Assembly: GCF_030816115.1 (NCBI RefSeq)
Contig: NZ_JAUSXQ010000001.1
Span: forward strand, 930,001-994,000
DNA: 64,000 nucleotides
Direction of reading: 5' to 3'
Source of the DNA: Chryseobacterium sp. W4I1
Lineage (GTDB): Bacteria; Bacteroidota; Bacteroidia; Flavobacteriales; Weeksellaceae
The notes beneath the pieces were generated by a model. That model was not told where the DNA came from, searched no databases, and saw only the letters and a list, made by a program, of their open reading frames with translations. Both the position numbers and the translations under genes were made by a program. Of this stretch, positions 9,943 to 19,470 are shown piece after piece (within the stretch, counting starts at the first letter, position 1; every line of letters begins with the position of its first letter).

Positions 9943-10395
9943 ATGAAAACAGACAGAATAGGCATTACATTTTCTTCATTCGATCTGCTGCATGCAGGAC
10001 ACATTAAAATGTTGGAAGAAGCCAAAACAATATGTGACTACTTAATCGTAGGACTTCAGATTGATCCATCCCACGACCGTCCGAACAAAAATAAGCCGAG
10101 CCAGACCATCGTAGAAAGATATATCCAGTTAAAAGCTGTCAATGCCGTTGATGAGATTATTCCTTATTACACGGAAGAAGATCTGCTGGATATTTTAAAG
10201 TCCTTTGTGATTGATGTAAGGATCATTGGTGATGATTACATGGACAAAGATTTTACAGGTAAGCAGTATTGTGAGGAGAAAGGTATTGAGATCTTTTACA
10301 ACAAAAGAGATCACAGATTTTCCACCAGCGACCTGAGAAAAAGAATCTATGAAGCTGAAAAAGAAAAATATGAAAAGGCTGAATCTATAAAATAA
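9943..10395 (+). CDS. Cytidylyltransferase-like nucleotidyltransferase
   Basis: This encodes 150 residues of the nucleotidyltransferase superfamily (glycerol-3-phosphate cytidylyltransferase/TagD type). FDLLHAGHIKML holds the HxGH nucleotide-binding signature at about residues 17-20, ERYIQLKAV matches the family's RxxxL segment, and RFSTSDLRKR corresponds to the C-terminal ISTT-like motif. Such enzymes join CTP (or ATP) to a phosphorylated alcohol or sugar. The exact substrate cannot be read from the sequence. The position after galE suggests activation of a surface-glycan precursor. It ends at a shared bidirectional terminator. Confidence 0.85.
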   Translation: MKTDRIGITFSSFDLLHAGHIKMLEEAKTICDYLIVGLQIDPSHDRPNKNKPSQTIVERYIQLKAVNAVDEIIPYYTEEDLLDILKSFVIDVRIIGDDYMDKDFTGKQYCEEKGIEIFYNKRDHRFSTSDLRKRIYEAEKEKYEKAESIK

Positions 10396-10428
10396 AAAAA
10401 TCCCGAAAATATATTTTCGGGATTTTTT
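10393..10428. terminator. Bidirectional intrinsic terminator
   Basis: The stem AATCCCGAAAAT / ATTTTCGGGATT is flanked by an A run on the left and a T run on the right. It lies between two convergent genes and can end transcription from both sides. Confidence 0.88.
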
Positions 10429-10433
10429 GTTTG

Positions 10434-13013
10434 TTACATTGGAGCTTGCTGGTCGTCACCACTTTCGTTGGCATTGATGTCTTTCTTCTTTTTAGGCTGT
10501 TCTATTTTTTCGCCTTGCTTAAATCGATACGTTAAAGCAATTGAGAATTGTCTTGGCTGCCATTGCATATAATTTCGGCGGGTATAATCACTATTGTAGC
10601 TATATACCTCTCTACTTCTGGTATTAAATATATCCTGAATATTGAAAGATATTGTACCATCGCCTTTCCATATCGTTTTAGATGCTCCTAAATTTAAAGC
10701 ATACATATCTTGAGAATCCTGATTCGCTGACTTCTGTGCTCCTCTATAGAATCCTTGTAGCTGTACGCTCAGTGTCTTATCAAGTTTAAAGGTTGTATTT
10801 AAACGTGCTCTTGTTGAGAACCCGTCACCTGTAAAATCCATTGTGCCAATTTTAGCATTACCTAAAGCATCTTTCGTCTCGTAAGAAGCAATACCGGTAG
10901 TTTTATAACCAAATACGTCTAAGCTACCCATAATTTTTAACCAGGCAAATGGGTCATAAGTAAAATTAAGATCCAAACCATAACGATCGTCATTACCTAG
11001 GTTAATTGGTTTTGTATAAAAAATACTCTGGCCTTCATCTGGTCTGTAAACAAGCATTTTAGTGTCGTCTGTTGAATGTCTGTAATAAAGAGTAGGGTTG
11101 ATTGTAAATTTCTTTCTTGTAATGTTATAACCTACTTCATATGAGTCTACATAAGATGGGTTCAGGTCAATATTTCCTTCAAAAACGTTTTGGCTGTTGC
11201 TGTAATTAGGGAAAGGAACCATAAAGAATGATCTAGGCCTGTCTATTCTTCGGGAATAATTTACTAGAATCTGGTTGTTCTTTGATACATCATAACTTAA
11301 GAATATACTTGGAAATAAATTGTTGTAATTCTTATTTTTATTAATTGGGGCCTTGTCAGGATTTTGATTAACATAATCAATCTTAACATTTGAAAGCTCA
11401 TCTCTTAATCCCAGCTGATAAGCAAATTTTTCTCCTATTTTACTTTTAAACTGCAAATAGAAAGCATTAAACATTTCTCTGTAATCCGTTTTGTTATTAT
11501 AATCCAGAATAAACGGATTATTAGAAGTACTGTTTACAAAATTATCGTAATTGTTATTATTAACATCTATTCTGTATCCTGCTTCAAGTTTGGACTGCTC
11601 TCCGATAGGTAGCTCATAGTCTGCCTTTCCAATAAGGGTCTTGTTTACAGAATGTCTTTGGGTAATATCTTGCTGAACAGGGATGGAATCTTCAGTTTCC
11701 AGAATATTAGAATTGTTATTACTTCTATTTCTCTGTAAACTAAGTGATACGGATAAATTTTGCCCCTTATCATCAAATTTATGGTCCAGGCCGATATCTC
11801 CCTGAAATGCAAGATTGGTGTTTCTTCCTTCAGAATCTCTTTGTCCGTAGGAATCCATCAAATTCCATGTTTTTTGATCGCTGTATCTGTAAAAACGATT
11901 ATAAGTACTCAATAATTCATTACTATCTCCTTCAAAGGTTCTTACAACTCCAGATAGATTTAATGATGTTTTATCAGAAATATCATAGGTAAATCCTGCG
12001 CTGGCATTATAATTTTTGTTATAACTTTTATTAATGGAATTTTGTAATTGATAAGTCGGAACATCATTAGGTTGTTGATTAGGCAATATACTTGGGAAGA
12101 CAATGTTATGATAGGTGGTCTCCGTATCATTTTTGCTTTTATTTTCAGAATAGCCACCACCACCATTCACAAACCATGTCCAGTTATTTTTTCTCCAACT
12201 TAGATTTGTATTAAGAGCTGTTCTCGGAAGATAACCCAAAGTACCAATTACACTACCGTTAAAGCCTATTTTTTTATTTTTTTTAAGAATGATATTTAAA
12301 ATACCTGAGGTTCCGCTTGCTTCAAATTTTGAAGAAGGATTGGTAATCACCTCAATTTTCTCAATTTGATCCGCCGGGATACTTTGAAGTGCATTGGCGC
12401 CATCATCAATTCCTAACAGAGCAGAAGGTTTCCCGTTGATCAGGAACTTCACATTAGAGCTTCCTCTCATCGAAACAGTACCATCAGTATCTACAGAAAC
12501 AGAAGGAACGTTGGAAAGGACATCCTGAAGGTTTCCTCCCTTACTTACAATATCCTGAGAAGGGTCGTAAGTCTTTTTGTCAAGTTCAACTTTATAGGCT
12601 TTCGTCGCTGCTGCAGTAATCACAACGCCTTGTATTTCCTGGGTTTTTCCGTCTAAAGTAGTGGTGGCCTCAGGTTGGATGGATAGTGCACCAATATTTC
12701 CAGGACCTGAAATGTTTTTATTAACTATACTTTTCTTATAGTCGATTGCTTCTACTGTGATGTCATAATTTCCGGGAGCTAATTCCAGTTTGTACTGTCC
12801 CTTTTCATCGGTCAATACGGCATCGCTTAATGTTTTATTCGCTTTATTGCTGAATGTCACAGAAGCATAAGGAACCGGCTGATTGTTTTTGTTGACAATC
12901 ATTCCCGTAACACCTGCTTTCTCCTGGGCAAATGCCATAGCAGCTGCTGAAAGTACAAAAGTAAGTGCTAACGTTTTTCTTGTGAAAATATTGACAATTT
13001 CCGTCTGATTCAT
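10434..13013 (-). CDS. TonB-dependent outer membrane receptor, OMP beta-barrel family
   Basis: This encodes 859 residues. A signal region (LALTFVLSAAAMAFAQ) ends near residue 30. A carboxypeptidase-regulatory-like Ig domain follows at about 33-118, then a plug domain (VVITAAATKAYKVELDKKTY onward, including SVDTDGTVSMRGSSNVKFLI), and then a large beta-barrel rich in aromatic alternation up to the C-terminus. This is the layout of Bacteroidetes outer membrane TonB-dependent proteins (outer membrane protein beta-barrel family). The ligand is unknown; no SusD partner or substrate enzyme is adjacent. It ends at the terminator shared with the convergent cytidylyltransferase gene. Confidence 0.9.
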   Translation of the reverse strand: MNQTEIVNIFTRKTLALTFVLSAAAMAFAQEKAGVTGMIVNKNNQPVPYASVTFSNKANKTLSDAVLTDEKGQYKLELAPGNYDITVEAIDYKKSIVNKNISGPGNIGALSIQPEATTTLDGKTQEIQGVVITAAATKAYKVELDKKTYDPSQDIVSKGGNLQDVLSNVPSVSVDTDGTVSMRGSSNVKFLINGKPSALLGIDDGANALQSIPADQIEKIEVITNPSSKFEASGTSGILNIILKKNKKIGFNGSVIGTLGYLPRTALNTNLSWRKNNWTWFVNGGGGYSENKSKNDTETTYHNIVFPSILPNQQPNDVPTYQLQNSINKSYNKNYNASAGFTYDISDKTSLNLSGVVRTFEGDSNELLSTYNRFYRYSDQKTWNLMDSYGQRDSEGRNTNLAFQGDIGLDHKFDDKGQNLSVSLSLQRNRSNNNSNILETEDSIPVQQDITQRHSVNKTLIGKADYELPIGEQSKLEAGYRIDVNNNNYDNFVNSTSNNPFILDYNNKTDYREMFNAFYLQFKSKIGEKFAYQLGLRDELSNVKIDYVNQNPDKAPINKNKNYNNLFPSIFLSYDVSKNNQILVNYSRRIDRPRSFFMVPFPNYSNSQNVFEGNIDLNPSYVDSYEVGYNITRKKFTINPTLYYRHSTDDTKMLVYRPDEGQSIFYTKPINLGNDDRYGLDLNFTYDPFAWLKIMGSLDVFGYKTTGIASYETKDALGNAKIGTMDFTGDGFSTRARLNTTFKLDKTLSVQLQGFYRGAQKSANQDSQDMYALNLGASKTIWKGDGTISFNIQDIFNTRSREVYSYNSDYTRRNYMQWQPRQFSIALTYRFKQGEKIEQPKKKKDINANESGDDQQAPM

Positions 13014-13182
13014 AAGGTATTTTTTTGTGTAAAATCGTAAGAGTATAACCTATAATATTATGAAATCGTTAATTGGGCTGATTTTCAAAATACTATAACT
13101 TATGTATTATTTATAGATGTATAAGTCGTATGTAAGTGTTAAATGTTAATTATTGTATTGTTAAATAAAAGTTAAATTAATT

Positions 13183-14208
13183 TTATTTTATATTTTTTGA
13201 ATTCAGCCAGTCCTGATAAGCTTTTGCATTGATGGCATGTTGCTCTGGACTGTCTGTAAATTTATGGTACCCAAACCTTGCTGGATCGGCACACATGAAT
13301 ATATAATTATTGTTTTCTGCATTTAAAACTGCATCTACAGAATTTTTATCAACTACACAAATAGGGCCCGGTGGAATACCTGCATTAGCATAAGTATTGT
13401 ATGGGGATGGTATAGAAAGATGTTTATATAAAACTCTTTTGATTGGTTCCTTAAAATTAGTCTGCTTATTGATCGCATAGATCACCGTAGGATCAGACTG
13501 AAGTTTCATCCCTTTTCTGAAACGGTTCAGATATAATCCGGCAATCGTTTTCATTTCATCTTTTTTACCTCCCGATTCCTTATAAACGATAGATGCCAGA
13601 GCATATATCTGATCTCTCGTCAGGCCAGACTGCTGTTCCTTACTTTTTCTTTCACTGGTCCAGAAATCATTATACTGCTCATCAAATTTTTTGAAAAATT
13701 CTCTTGGGCTTACCGTCCAGAAAAAATTATAGGTATCGATGAAGAAATATTTTTTAAGATCCTCCGCATTTTTATACCCTTTTTCCATGGCTAGCTGATC
13801 CAGATCATTCACGAAATGTAAAGAATCCAGCTCTGTCTTTTTCGTCACCTTTCCTATCATCTGGTACATATCTCCAAAATCTCCAATCCTGAAGCTGTTC
13901 TCAGCCTGGTTTCCTGCCTTGATCATATTCACCAGGTTAGTGTTTCCTGCCCCTGACTGGAAGTGGTAACGTCCCGGTTTAAAATACTGGTCAAGATCTT
14001 TATCTTTAGCCACAGCCTCAAACGCTTCCTTATCTTTCACATATGGAGCTACGGAGTCAAGGATCTGTTTGAAATCAGCCTTATGGGGAATCAGGACATA
14101 GCCGTCCTTTTCCACGTTGTTTCCGTAATATTTATTATAAAATCTCAAACCAAAAAATCCGGCTGCTCCGAAAATAACAAGAGCGATAATGAGAACAGTT
14201 TTTTTCAT
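13183..14208 (-). CDS. mltG: Endolytic murein transglycosylase MltG
   Basis: MltG is an inner-membrane enzyme that cuts nascent glycan strands and so limits peptidoglycan chain length. The 341-residue protein has one N-terminal transmembrane helix (residues 3-23), a LysM-like region, and the YceG catalytic domain. The catalytic Glu211 is in ASIVYKESGG, followed by LYLNRFRKGMKLQSDPTVIYA and the YNTY-AGIPPGPI segment characteristic of the family. It lies 30 bases downstream of dapF on the same strand. Both are cell-wall genes and probably form an operon. Confidence 0.95.
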   Translation of the reverse strand: MKKTVLIIALVIFGAAGFFGLRFYNKYYGNNVEKDGYVLIPHKADFKQILDSVAPYVKDKEAFEAVAKDKDLDQYFKPGRYHFQSGAGNTNLVNMIKAGNQAENSFRIGDFGDMYQMIGKVTKKTELDSLHFVNDLDQLAMEKGYKNAEDLKKYFFIDTYNFFWTVSPREFFKKFDEQYNDFWTSERKSKEQQSGLTRDQIYALASIVYKESGGKKDEMKTIAGLYLNRFRKGMKLQSDPTVIYAINKQTNFKEPIKRVLYKHLSIPSPYNTYANAGIPPGPICVVDKNSVDAVLNAENNNYIFMCADPARFGYHKFTDSPEQHAINAKAYQDWLNSKNIK

Positions 14209-14238
14209 TATTAAAAAAGTTGATTAAAAGTTTTGCTT

Positions 14239-15006
14239 TTAAATAAGATCTGTTTTACCTTTAAAAACTTGCTTCGCAGGACCTTCCAGCCAAATATTCT
14301 GAAAAAAATTTCCATTTTTCTCAGCATACACTTTAAGATTGCCTCCTAAGGTTTTAACTTTTACAGAGATTAGATTATTTTTTTGCAGAAAAGTTAAAGC
14401 AGAAGCGGTAACTCCTGTTCCGCAGCTGAAAGTTTCATCCTCAACACCTCGTTCATAGGTTCTTACGAAAATTTCATCATCCGTAATTTTTTCTACGAAA
14501 TTCACATTGATGCCTTTTTCTTTATAATTTTCAGAATTTCTGATGCCGTTTCCTTCTGCAAAAACATTGTAATTCACCAAATCCTCCACATATTTTACAT
14601 AGTGAGGTGATCCGGTATTCATCACCGTATCTTCACCGTCTCCGGAAACCGTATTTACATCGATCATTTTTAATTTAATGATCCCGTTATGGATCTCGGC
14701 TTCATGTTCACCATCAATCGCAATGAATTTACATTTGTCTTCAAAAATATCAAGAAAGAAAGCAAATGCTACCAAACATCTTCCGCCGTTTCCGCACATC
14801 GTACTTTCGCCACCGTCAGAATTATAATAAACCATTTTGAAATCGTAGGTATCATCATTCTCCAGTAAGATAAGTCCATCAGCACCTATCCCGAAACGTC
14901 TGTCGCAAAGTTTTTCTATATAGTCTTTATCCTTAGGAAACTGAAGATCACGGTTGTCTATCATTACAAAATCATTTCCGGTTCCCTGATATTTATAAAA
15001 TTCCAT
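14239..15006 (-). CDS. dapF: Diaminopimelate epimerase
   Basis: DapF converts LL-diaminopimelate to the meso form, a precursor of lysine and of the peptidoglycan cross-link. The 255-residue protein keeps the two catalytic cysteines: Cys71 in STMCGNGGRC and Cys195 in FSCGTGVTA. The N-terminal YQGTGNDFVMID is the family signature. The start at ATG 15006 aligns with the normal N-terminus. It is followed closely by mltG. Confidence 0.97.
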   Translation of the reverse strand: MEFYKYQGTGNDFVMIDNRDLQFPKDKDYIEKLCDRRFGIGADGLILLENDDTYDFKMVYYNSDGGESTMCGNGGRCLVAFAFFLDIFEDKCKFIAIDGEHEAEIHNGIIKLKMIDVNTVSGDGEDTVMNTGSPHYVKYVEDLVNYNVFAEGNGIRNSENYKEKGINVNFVEKITDDEIFVRTYERGVEDETFSCGTGVTASALTFLQKNNLISVKVKTLGGNLKVYAEKNGNFFQNIWLEGPAKQVFKGKTDLI

Positions 15007-15031
15007 ATTCTTTTAGTCTAAAATTAACGAG

Positions 15032-15039
15032 CAAAATTA
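15032..15039 (-). promoter_or_regulatory. Candidate -7 element of dapF (TAATTTTG)
   Basis: On the minus strand TAATTTTG lies about 25 bases upstream of the dapF start and matches TAnnTTTG. No convincing TTG is seen at the -33 position, so support is moderate. Confidence 0.4.
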
Positions 15040-15052
15040 ATATATTTAAAAT

Positions 15053-15084
15053 GAAAAACGAACAGTGTTAGCTGTCCGTTTTCT
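15053..15084 (-). terminator. Terminator after the GFR-repeat lipoprotein
   Basis: On the minus strand an imperfect stem ACGGACAG / CTGTTCGT with a six-base loop is followed by a T-rich tract. It lies just past the lipoprotein stop. Confidence 0.6.
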
Positions 15085-15098
15085 TATTTATAATTGTT

Positions 15099-15806
15099 TT
15101 ATCTAAATCCGCCTCCGCTCGATTGCTGTCTCGTTGTACCGCTGCTCTGTGGAGTGCTGCTCTGGGAGCTTGAACTCCCTCTGAACCCACCGGAAGATTC
15201 CGTTCTGGTGCTATTCTGATTTTGCTGTGGCTGCGTATTTCTAAAACCACCAGTGTTTTGGTTATTCTGAGTTCCTTGATTATTCTGGTAATTACCGCTT
15301 TGACCTCTGAAGCCCCCATTATTCCGATTGCTTTGTGGTCTCTGGTTATTATTGGAATTGCTGTTAGAATTTCTGAAGCCTCCGCTGTTCTGGTTACTTT
15401 GTGGTCTTTGGTTGTTGTTATTGTAACTGCCGTTTGAATTTCTGAATCCATTTCCGTTATTGTTACTACCGTCTACCGGCTGACCTCTGAATCCGTTATT
15501 CGGTCTTTGGGAGGTTACAGTGGATTTTCTTTCTACATATACCTTTCTTCTGTTATTCCCTGTGTTATAGTAATAATATGGAATACCGTTATCATAATAA
15601 TAATTCACATCATTTCTATAATAATAACCGTCATTTCCGTAATAGCCGCCGTTTCCGTAATATCCCGAAGGTGCATAATAAGCTCCGTTATTATAATATG
15701 GATCACCATAACCACCATTATTAGCATATCCGTCTGAATAAGCTAAACAAGAAGTTAGGCTGGCCATAGCTGCAATACTGAATGCTATTTTAAATAAATT
15801 TTTCAT
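15099..15806 (-). CDS. Low-complexity lipoprotein with GFR repeats
   Basis: ATG 15806 is chosen because it gives a clean signal (MKNLFKIAFSIAAMASLTSC) with lipobox LTSC; lipidated Cys20 is inferred. The mature 215 residues are disordered in appearance. A Tyr/Gly/Asn-rich section (many GYYGN-like units, residues 25-85) is followed by a Gln/Asn/Ser-rich section in which the tripeptide GFR recurs seven times, the last as the C-terminal GGGFR. No family is recognised. The start overlaps the pnuC stop as ATGA, so translation is probably coupled to pnuC. An outer-surface role is inferred only from lipidation and composition. Confidence 0.72.
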   Translation of the reverse strand: MKNLFKIAFSIAAMASLTSCLAYSDGYANNGGYGDPYYNNGAYYAPSGYYGNGGYYGNDGYYYRNDVNYYYDNGIPYYYYNTGNNRRKVYVERKSTVTSQRPNNGFRGQPVDGSNNNGNGFRNSNGSYNNNNQRPQSNQNSGGFRNSNSNSNNNQRPQSNRNNGGFRGQSGNYQNNQGTQNNQNTGGFRNTQPQQNQNSTRTESSGGFRGSSSSQSSTPQSSGTTRQQSSGGGFR

Positions 15807-16480
15807 GACTTTACTGTACTTTTTTCTTTTAAACTTTTTTTCCAATTAAGGTATCCTAAGATAGCCATTATAGTAAATACCAAATATTGAACCGAAGTGA
15901 TTCCCAGCTCCTTAAAAATCATCATCGGGATGCATATAAAATCTCCGATGATCCAGAAGATCCAGTTCTCAATGCGCTGTCTGGCCATAAACCACATCCC
16001 GACTAAAAATATTGAAGTAGTCAAAACATCCAGCCAATTCGCCCAATCCAGGTGGTACAATCCAAGGCTTATACCATCCATTAAAAATTTATTGTCAATA
16101 TAAGGTTTGTAATAATAAATAAGAGTGACCAGCGCCAGGCTGATGAAAAAAAGAAGCCCTGCAAATATTCTTTCTCTTTGTGTAGCCCAAGTAACATCCA
16201 CATGAACATGATCTTTGGAGTTTTTAGACCACAGGATCCAGCCATAAATACTCATTGCCGTATAATAAACATTGATCATGCAATCACCAAGCAACCCAAA
16301 ATTAAAGAGAATGTATACATAAATCATTGTAGAGATAATACCCGTAGGGTACACCCAGATATTTTTTTTAATTGAAAAATACACGCTTAAAATTCCGAAA
16401 AATGCACCTGTGGCTTCCAGTAGAATTTGTACTACACTGTAGTTTTCATAGGGTTTTACAAAAAGATCATATAAATTCAT
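15803..16480 (-). CDS. pnuC: Nicotinamide riboside-type transporter PnuC
   Basis: PnuC proteins are inner-membrane facilitators that import nicotinamide riboside, or related vitamins such as thiamine, for phosphorylation inside the cell. ATG 16480 is used because the upstream extension opens with TTG; the product is 225 residues. Seven hydrophobic helices can be drawn, and IENWIFWIIGD near the C-terminus plus LDWANWLDVLTT are typical PnuC tryptophan-rich elements. No TPP or NAD riboswitch is recognisable upstream, so the substrate is not fixed by regulation. Its stop overlaps the next start (ATGA). Confidence 0.9.
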   Translation of the reverse strand: MNLYDLFVKPYENYSVVQILLEATGAFFGILSVYFSIKKNIWVYPTGIISTMIYVYILFNFGLLGDCMINVYYTAMSIYGWILWSKNSKDHVHVDVTWATQRERIFAGLLFFISLALVTLIYYYKPYIDNKFLMDGISLGLYHLDWANWLDVLTTSIFLVGMWFMARQRIENWIFWIIGDFICIPMMIFKELGITSVQYLVFTIMAILGYLNWKKSLKEKSTVKS

Positions 16481-16647
16481 GCGATCAAAAATAAACAAAA
16501 ATTAACACTTTTTGAAAATAAATTAAATAAAGTGTAAATCAGTTTTTTAAACCTTTTTATTTAAAATAAATTCGGAAAGTTTATCAATAAACGTTAAGGT
16601 TTGTAAAATTTTTATATTTTCGTAAATCTTTAATTAAATAAAAAAAC

Positions 16648-18192
16648 ATGTCTAAAATTTGGGTTAAGAAACCAATGAGTGCGTATGAAGCGGATATCAA
16701 AAAAAGCCAGCTGAAGCGTGTTCTGGGAAAATGGAGCCTTACTGCTATCGGGATCGGAGCAATTATCGGAGGAGGAATTTTTGTACTTACGGGAACGGGT
16801 GCTTATTATAATGCAGGGCCTGCGCTGGCACTTTCATTCGTGATTGCCGGAATAGCCTGTGTATTTGCAGCACTTTGTTATGCAGAATTTGCTTCCATTC
16901 TTCCGGTAGAAGGATCAGCATATGCTTATGCGTATGGAACCGTAGGGGAAATTTTTGCCTGGATTATTGGATGGGGTCTGATATTGGAATACGCTATGGG
17001 GTCTATGACCGTCGCCGTGTCCTGGTCAGGCTATTTTGGAAAACTCCTCAAAATGTTTGGACTGCATTTACCTGCTTATCTTACCACGGATCCGCAGACC
17101 TATATGGCTGCAGGAAACTCCGGTTTTTCAATGAACTTACCTGCATTTTTAATTGTTTTCTTAGTCATTTCTATTTTAGTTAGAGGGACAAAAGGTGCTG
17201 CTAAGGCGAACAATTTTATTGTTGTGCTTAAAGTATCTGCGATTATCTTTGTAATTATTGCCGGATCATTTATTATTTTCGGTTCTGCTAATCCTTTCCA
17301 AAATTGGGTTCCTTTTATTCCTGAAGCAACCACGATTACAGAAAACGGAGTCTCGCATTCCGCTTATGGGATTAGTGGAGTAGTGGCCGGAGCATCAGCC
17401 ATTTTCTTTGCTTATGTAGGTTTTGATGCGGTCTCTACCCAGGCAGGTGAAGCCATTAATCCTAAAAAAGACGTACCCTTTGCAATCATCGCTTCTTTGA
17501 TCATTTGTACCCTTTTATATATCCTTGTTTCTTTAGTATTAACAGGAATGATGCATTATACAGACTTTAATCCTCTGGGTAAATATCCGGATGCAATTAA
17601 AGCTCCTGTCGCTTATGCATTTGATATTGCAGGATATGCTTGGGCAGGATATATTATTACCATTGCAGCTACGGTAGGATTGATTTCCGTATTAATGGTA
17701 ATGATCATGGGACAGTCAAGAATTTTCTTAGGAATGTCTAAGGATGGACTGATTCCTGCTACTTTTTCGAAAGTAAATCCTGAAACAGGAGTACCTACCA
17801 AAAACCTTCTTATTTTGGGGGTTGTAATTGCTACTATAGCCTCTCTTACACCAATTAATGATCTTGCACATATGACAAGTTTCGGAACTTTATTTGCCTT
17901 TACTATGGTATGTGTTGCAGTTTGGGTATTAAGAGTAAAAGAGCCGAACCTTCAGAGAAACTTCAAAGTACCTGCACTTCCTTTGATTGCTTGTTTAGGT
18001 ATTGCCATTAATGTTTATCTGATCTTTAACCTGAGCAAAGAAGCGCAAATGTATTCTTTTGCATGGCTGATCATCGGATTCTTTGTGTACTTCCTTTACA
18101 GTAAGAAACACTCGAAGCTTCAAAATGGAGGTTACGGAGAAACTTTCAAAGCTGAGCAGGAGCCTTTAGAAAAACCTGATATCGATTTATAA
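16648..18192 (+). CDS. APC family amino-acid permease
   Basis: This encodes 514 residues with about 12-13 transmembrane helices. GIGAIIGGGIFVLTG in the first helix is the unwound substrate-binding segment of APC transporters, and CYAEFAS in the following helices is also typical. Similarity is strongest to the cationic amino-acid transporter/YfnA-like branch with its extended C-terminal helices. It acts in the inner membrane as a proton-coupled amino-acid importer or exchanger; the substrate is not determined. It is divergent from pnuC and has an intrinsic terminator right after the stop. Confidence 0.92.
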   Translation: MSKIWVKKPMSAYEADIKKSQLKRVLGKWSLTAIGIGAIIGGGIFVLTGTGAYYNAGPALALSFVIAGIACVFAALCYAEFASILPVEGSAYAYAYGTVGEIFAWIIGWGLILEYAMGSMTVAVSWSGYFGKLLKMFGLHLPAYLTTDPQTYMAAGNSGFSMNLPAFLIVFLVISILVRGTKGAAKANNFIVVLKVSAIIFVIIAGSFIIFGSANPFQNWVPFIPEATTITENGVSHSAYGISGVVAGASAIFFAYVGFDAVSTQAGEAINPKKDVPFAIIASLIICTLLYILVSLVLTGMMHYTDFNPLGKYPDAIKAPVAYAFDIAGYAWAGYIITIAATVGLISVLMVMIMGQSRIFLGMSKDGLIPATFSKVNPETGVPTKNLLILGVVIATIASLTPINDLAHMTSFGTLFAFTMVCVAVWVLRVKEPNLQRNFKVPALPLIACLGIAINVYLIFNLSKEAQMYSFAWLIIGFFVYFLYSKKHSKLQNGGYGETFKAEQEPLEKPDIDL

Positions 18193-18202
18193 AAAATATA
18201 AA

Positions 18203-18238
18203 ACTAAAATCCACAGAACTCTGTGGATTTTTTATTTT
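18203..18238 (+). terminator. Intrinsic terminator after the APC permease
   Basis: The stem AAAATCCACAG / CTGTGGATTTT with loop AACT is followed by TTTTTATTTTT. Confidence 0.88.
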
Positions 18239-18246
18239 TGCTACCT

Positions 18247-19260
18247 ATGAAAAGAACTTTTTGTATTTTATTTTTAAGCTTGGGAATATGGATGTTTTCA
18301 CAGCAGATAGAAAGTTTCAAGACAATTCTGAATGACAAGATAAGCATCAGAGCGCTTGAAATTTATGATAATAAAGTGTGGTACACCGGAACAGATTCAA
18401 AATTTGGCTTTGTGGATCTTCAGAACAGTAAAAACCAGAAGCAGATCAGTTTGTCGGATAAGAAACTTCAGTTCAGAACCTTGGCGCAGGATAAAAAATC
18501 ATTTTATGCGATTAATATTGAAAGTCCGGCTTACTTTTTTAAAATTGATAAAAAAGATCTGAAATCAGAAATTGTTTTTACAGATACCGTGAAAACAGCT
18601 TTTTATGATGCACTGCATTTTGCGAATGATCAGCTGGCTTATACTTTTAGTGACGCCGATACAGATAATCTACTGAAACTGGCTGTTTACAAGAGCCGAA
18701 AGTGGAGCATGTATAAAAACAGCACAAAACTGAATGACGGTGAAGCCGCATTTGCAGCCAGCAATACCAATATCGCTTCTTCTAAAAATTTTTTATGGAT
18801 TGCAACGGGAGGAAAAGCATCAAGAATCCTGAAAATAGACCTGAAAAATGAAAATATTGATGTTTTTTCAACCCCTTTTATCCAGGGGGAATCTTCCCAA
18901 GGAATGTATTCTATTGATTTTTACGGGGATAACTTCGGAGTTGCGGTAGGTGGAGACTATACCAAGCAGGATGAAAACATAAACAATATCGCAACAAGTA
19001 TCGACGGTGGGAGAACCTGGCAGATACAGGCTTCCGGAAAAAATGCGGGCTATTCGACCTGTGTAAAAATTAAACCAGGCTCTAAGGGTAAAGAAATGAT
19101 CTCTGTAGGTGATAAGCATATCAGTTATTCTTCTGATTTCGGTAAAACATGGAAGAAAATTTCTGATGAGAAAGGATTTTTTGTTTGCCGTTGGATAAAT
19201 GGAAATACCATTGTTTTTGCAGGAAAAGACAGGATTTCTGTGATGAAATTGAAGTTTTAA
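18247..19260 (+). CDS. Secreted beta-propeller protein with BNR/Asp-box repeats
   Basis: ATG 18247 gives the signal peptide MKRTFCILFLSLGIWMFSQ; the earlier in-frame start at 18223 lies inside the preceding terminator and is rejected. The product is 337 residues. Two Asp-box repeats are visible, SIDGGRTW and SSDFGKTW, in the C-terminal third, as in YCF48/sialidase-like six- or seven-bladed propellers. Such proteins are often labelled oxidoreductase by automated pipelines, but no redox motif is present, so the function is unknown. A TAnnTTTG-like TATTTTTG (18233-18240) precedes the ATG by six bases but overlaps the terminator T-run. Confidence 0.75.
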   Translation: MKRTFCILFLSLGIWMFSQQIESFKTILNDKISIRALEIYDNKVWYTGTDSKFGFVDLQNSKNQKQISLSDKKLQFRTLAQDKKSFYAINIESPAYFFKIDKKDLKSEIVFTDTVKTAFYDALHFANDQLAYTFSDADTDNLLKLAVYKSRKWSMYKNSTKLNDGEAAFAASNTNIASSKNFLWIATGGKASRILKIDLKNENIDVFSTPFIQGESSQGMYSIDFYGDNFGVAVGGDYTKQDENINNIATSIDGGRTWQIQASGKNAGYSTCVKIKPGSKGKEMISVGDKHISYSSDFGKTWKKISDEKGFFVCRWINGNTIVFAGKDRISVMKLKF

Positions 19261-19406
19261 CCCTATTGAAATATAACTGCATCAGGATTTTAAATCTTAC
19301 TCATAGAATTTATCATTTTTGAAGAATTTCCAGTAACCATCATATTTAGACTTATTATAAAATACAGCCTAATATATTTCATGGTTTAAAATTCATAACT
19401 AATGGT

Positions 19407-19414
19407 TAATTTTG
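19407..19414 (+). promoter_or_regulatory. Candidate -7 element of hemN (TAATTTTG)
   Basis: TAATTTTG matches TAnnTTTG and lies 56 bases upstream of the hemN ATG. The 19261-19470 gap otherwise shows nothing I can name beyond the word CAGCCTAAT occurring twice (near 19366 and 19431). Confidence 0.42.
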
Positions 19415-19470
19415 CAAGATGAAATAGGTCCAGCCTAATTTCAGTATTCAATAATATTTTAAATTTTGAA

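Noticed and set aside
15068..15451. Second frame inside the GFR-repeat lipoprotein
   Set aside because: It is a Thr/Ile/Val-rich shadow caused by the repetitive codons; the lipoprotein frame has the signal peptide and proper start.
16481..16647. TPP or NAD+ riboswitch upstream of pnuC
   Set aside because: I looked for the conserved CUGAGA/ACCUGA words and hairpins and saw none in the gap.
18223..18246. Upstream start for the BNR-repeat protein
   Set aside because: Those codons lie in the terminator of the previous gene, and the later ATG gives a proper signal peptide.
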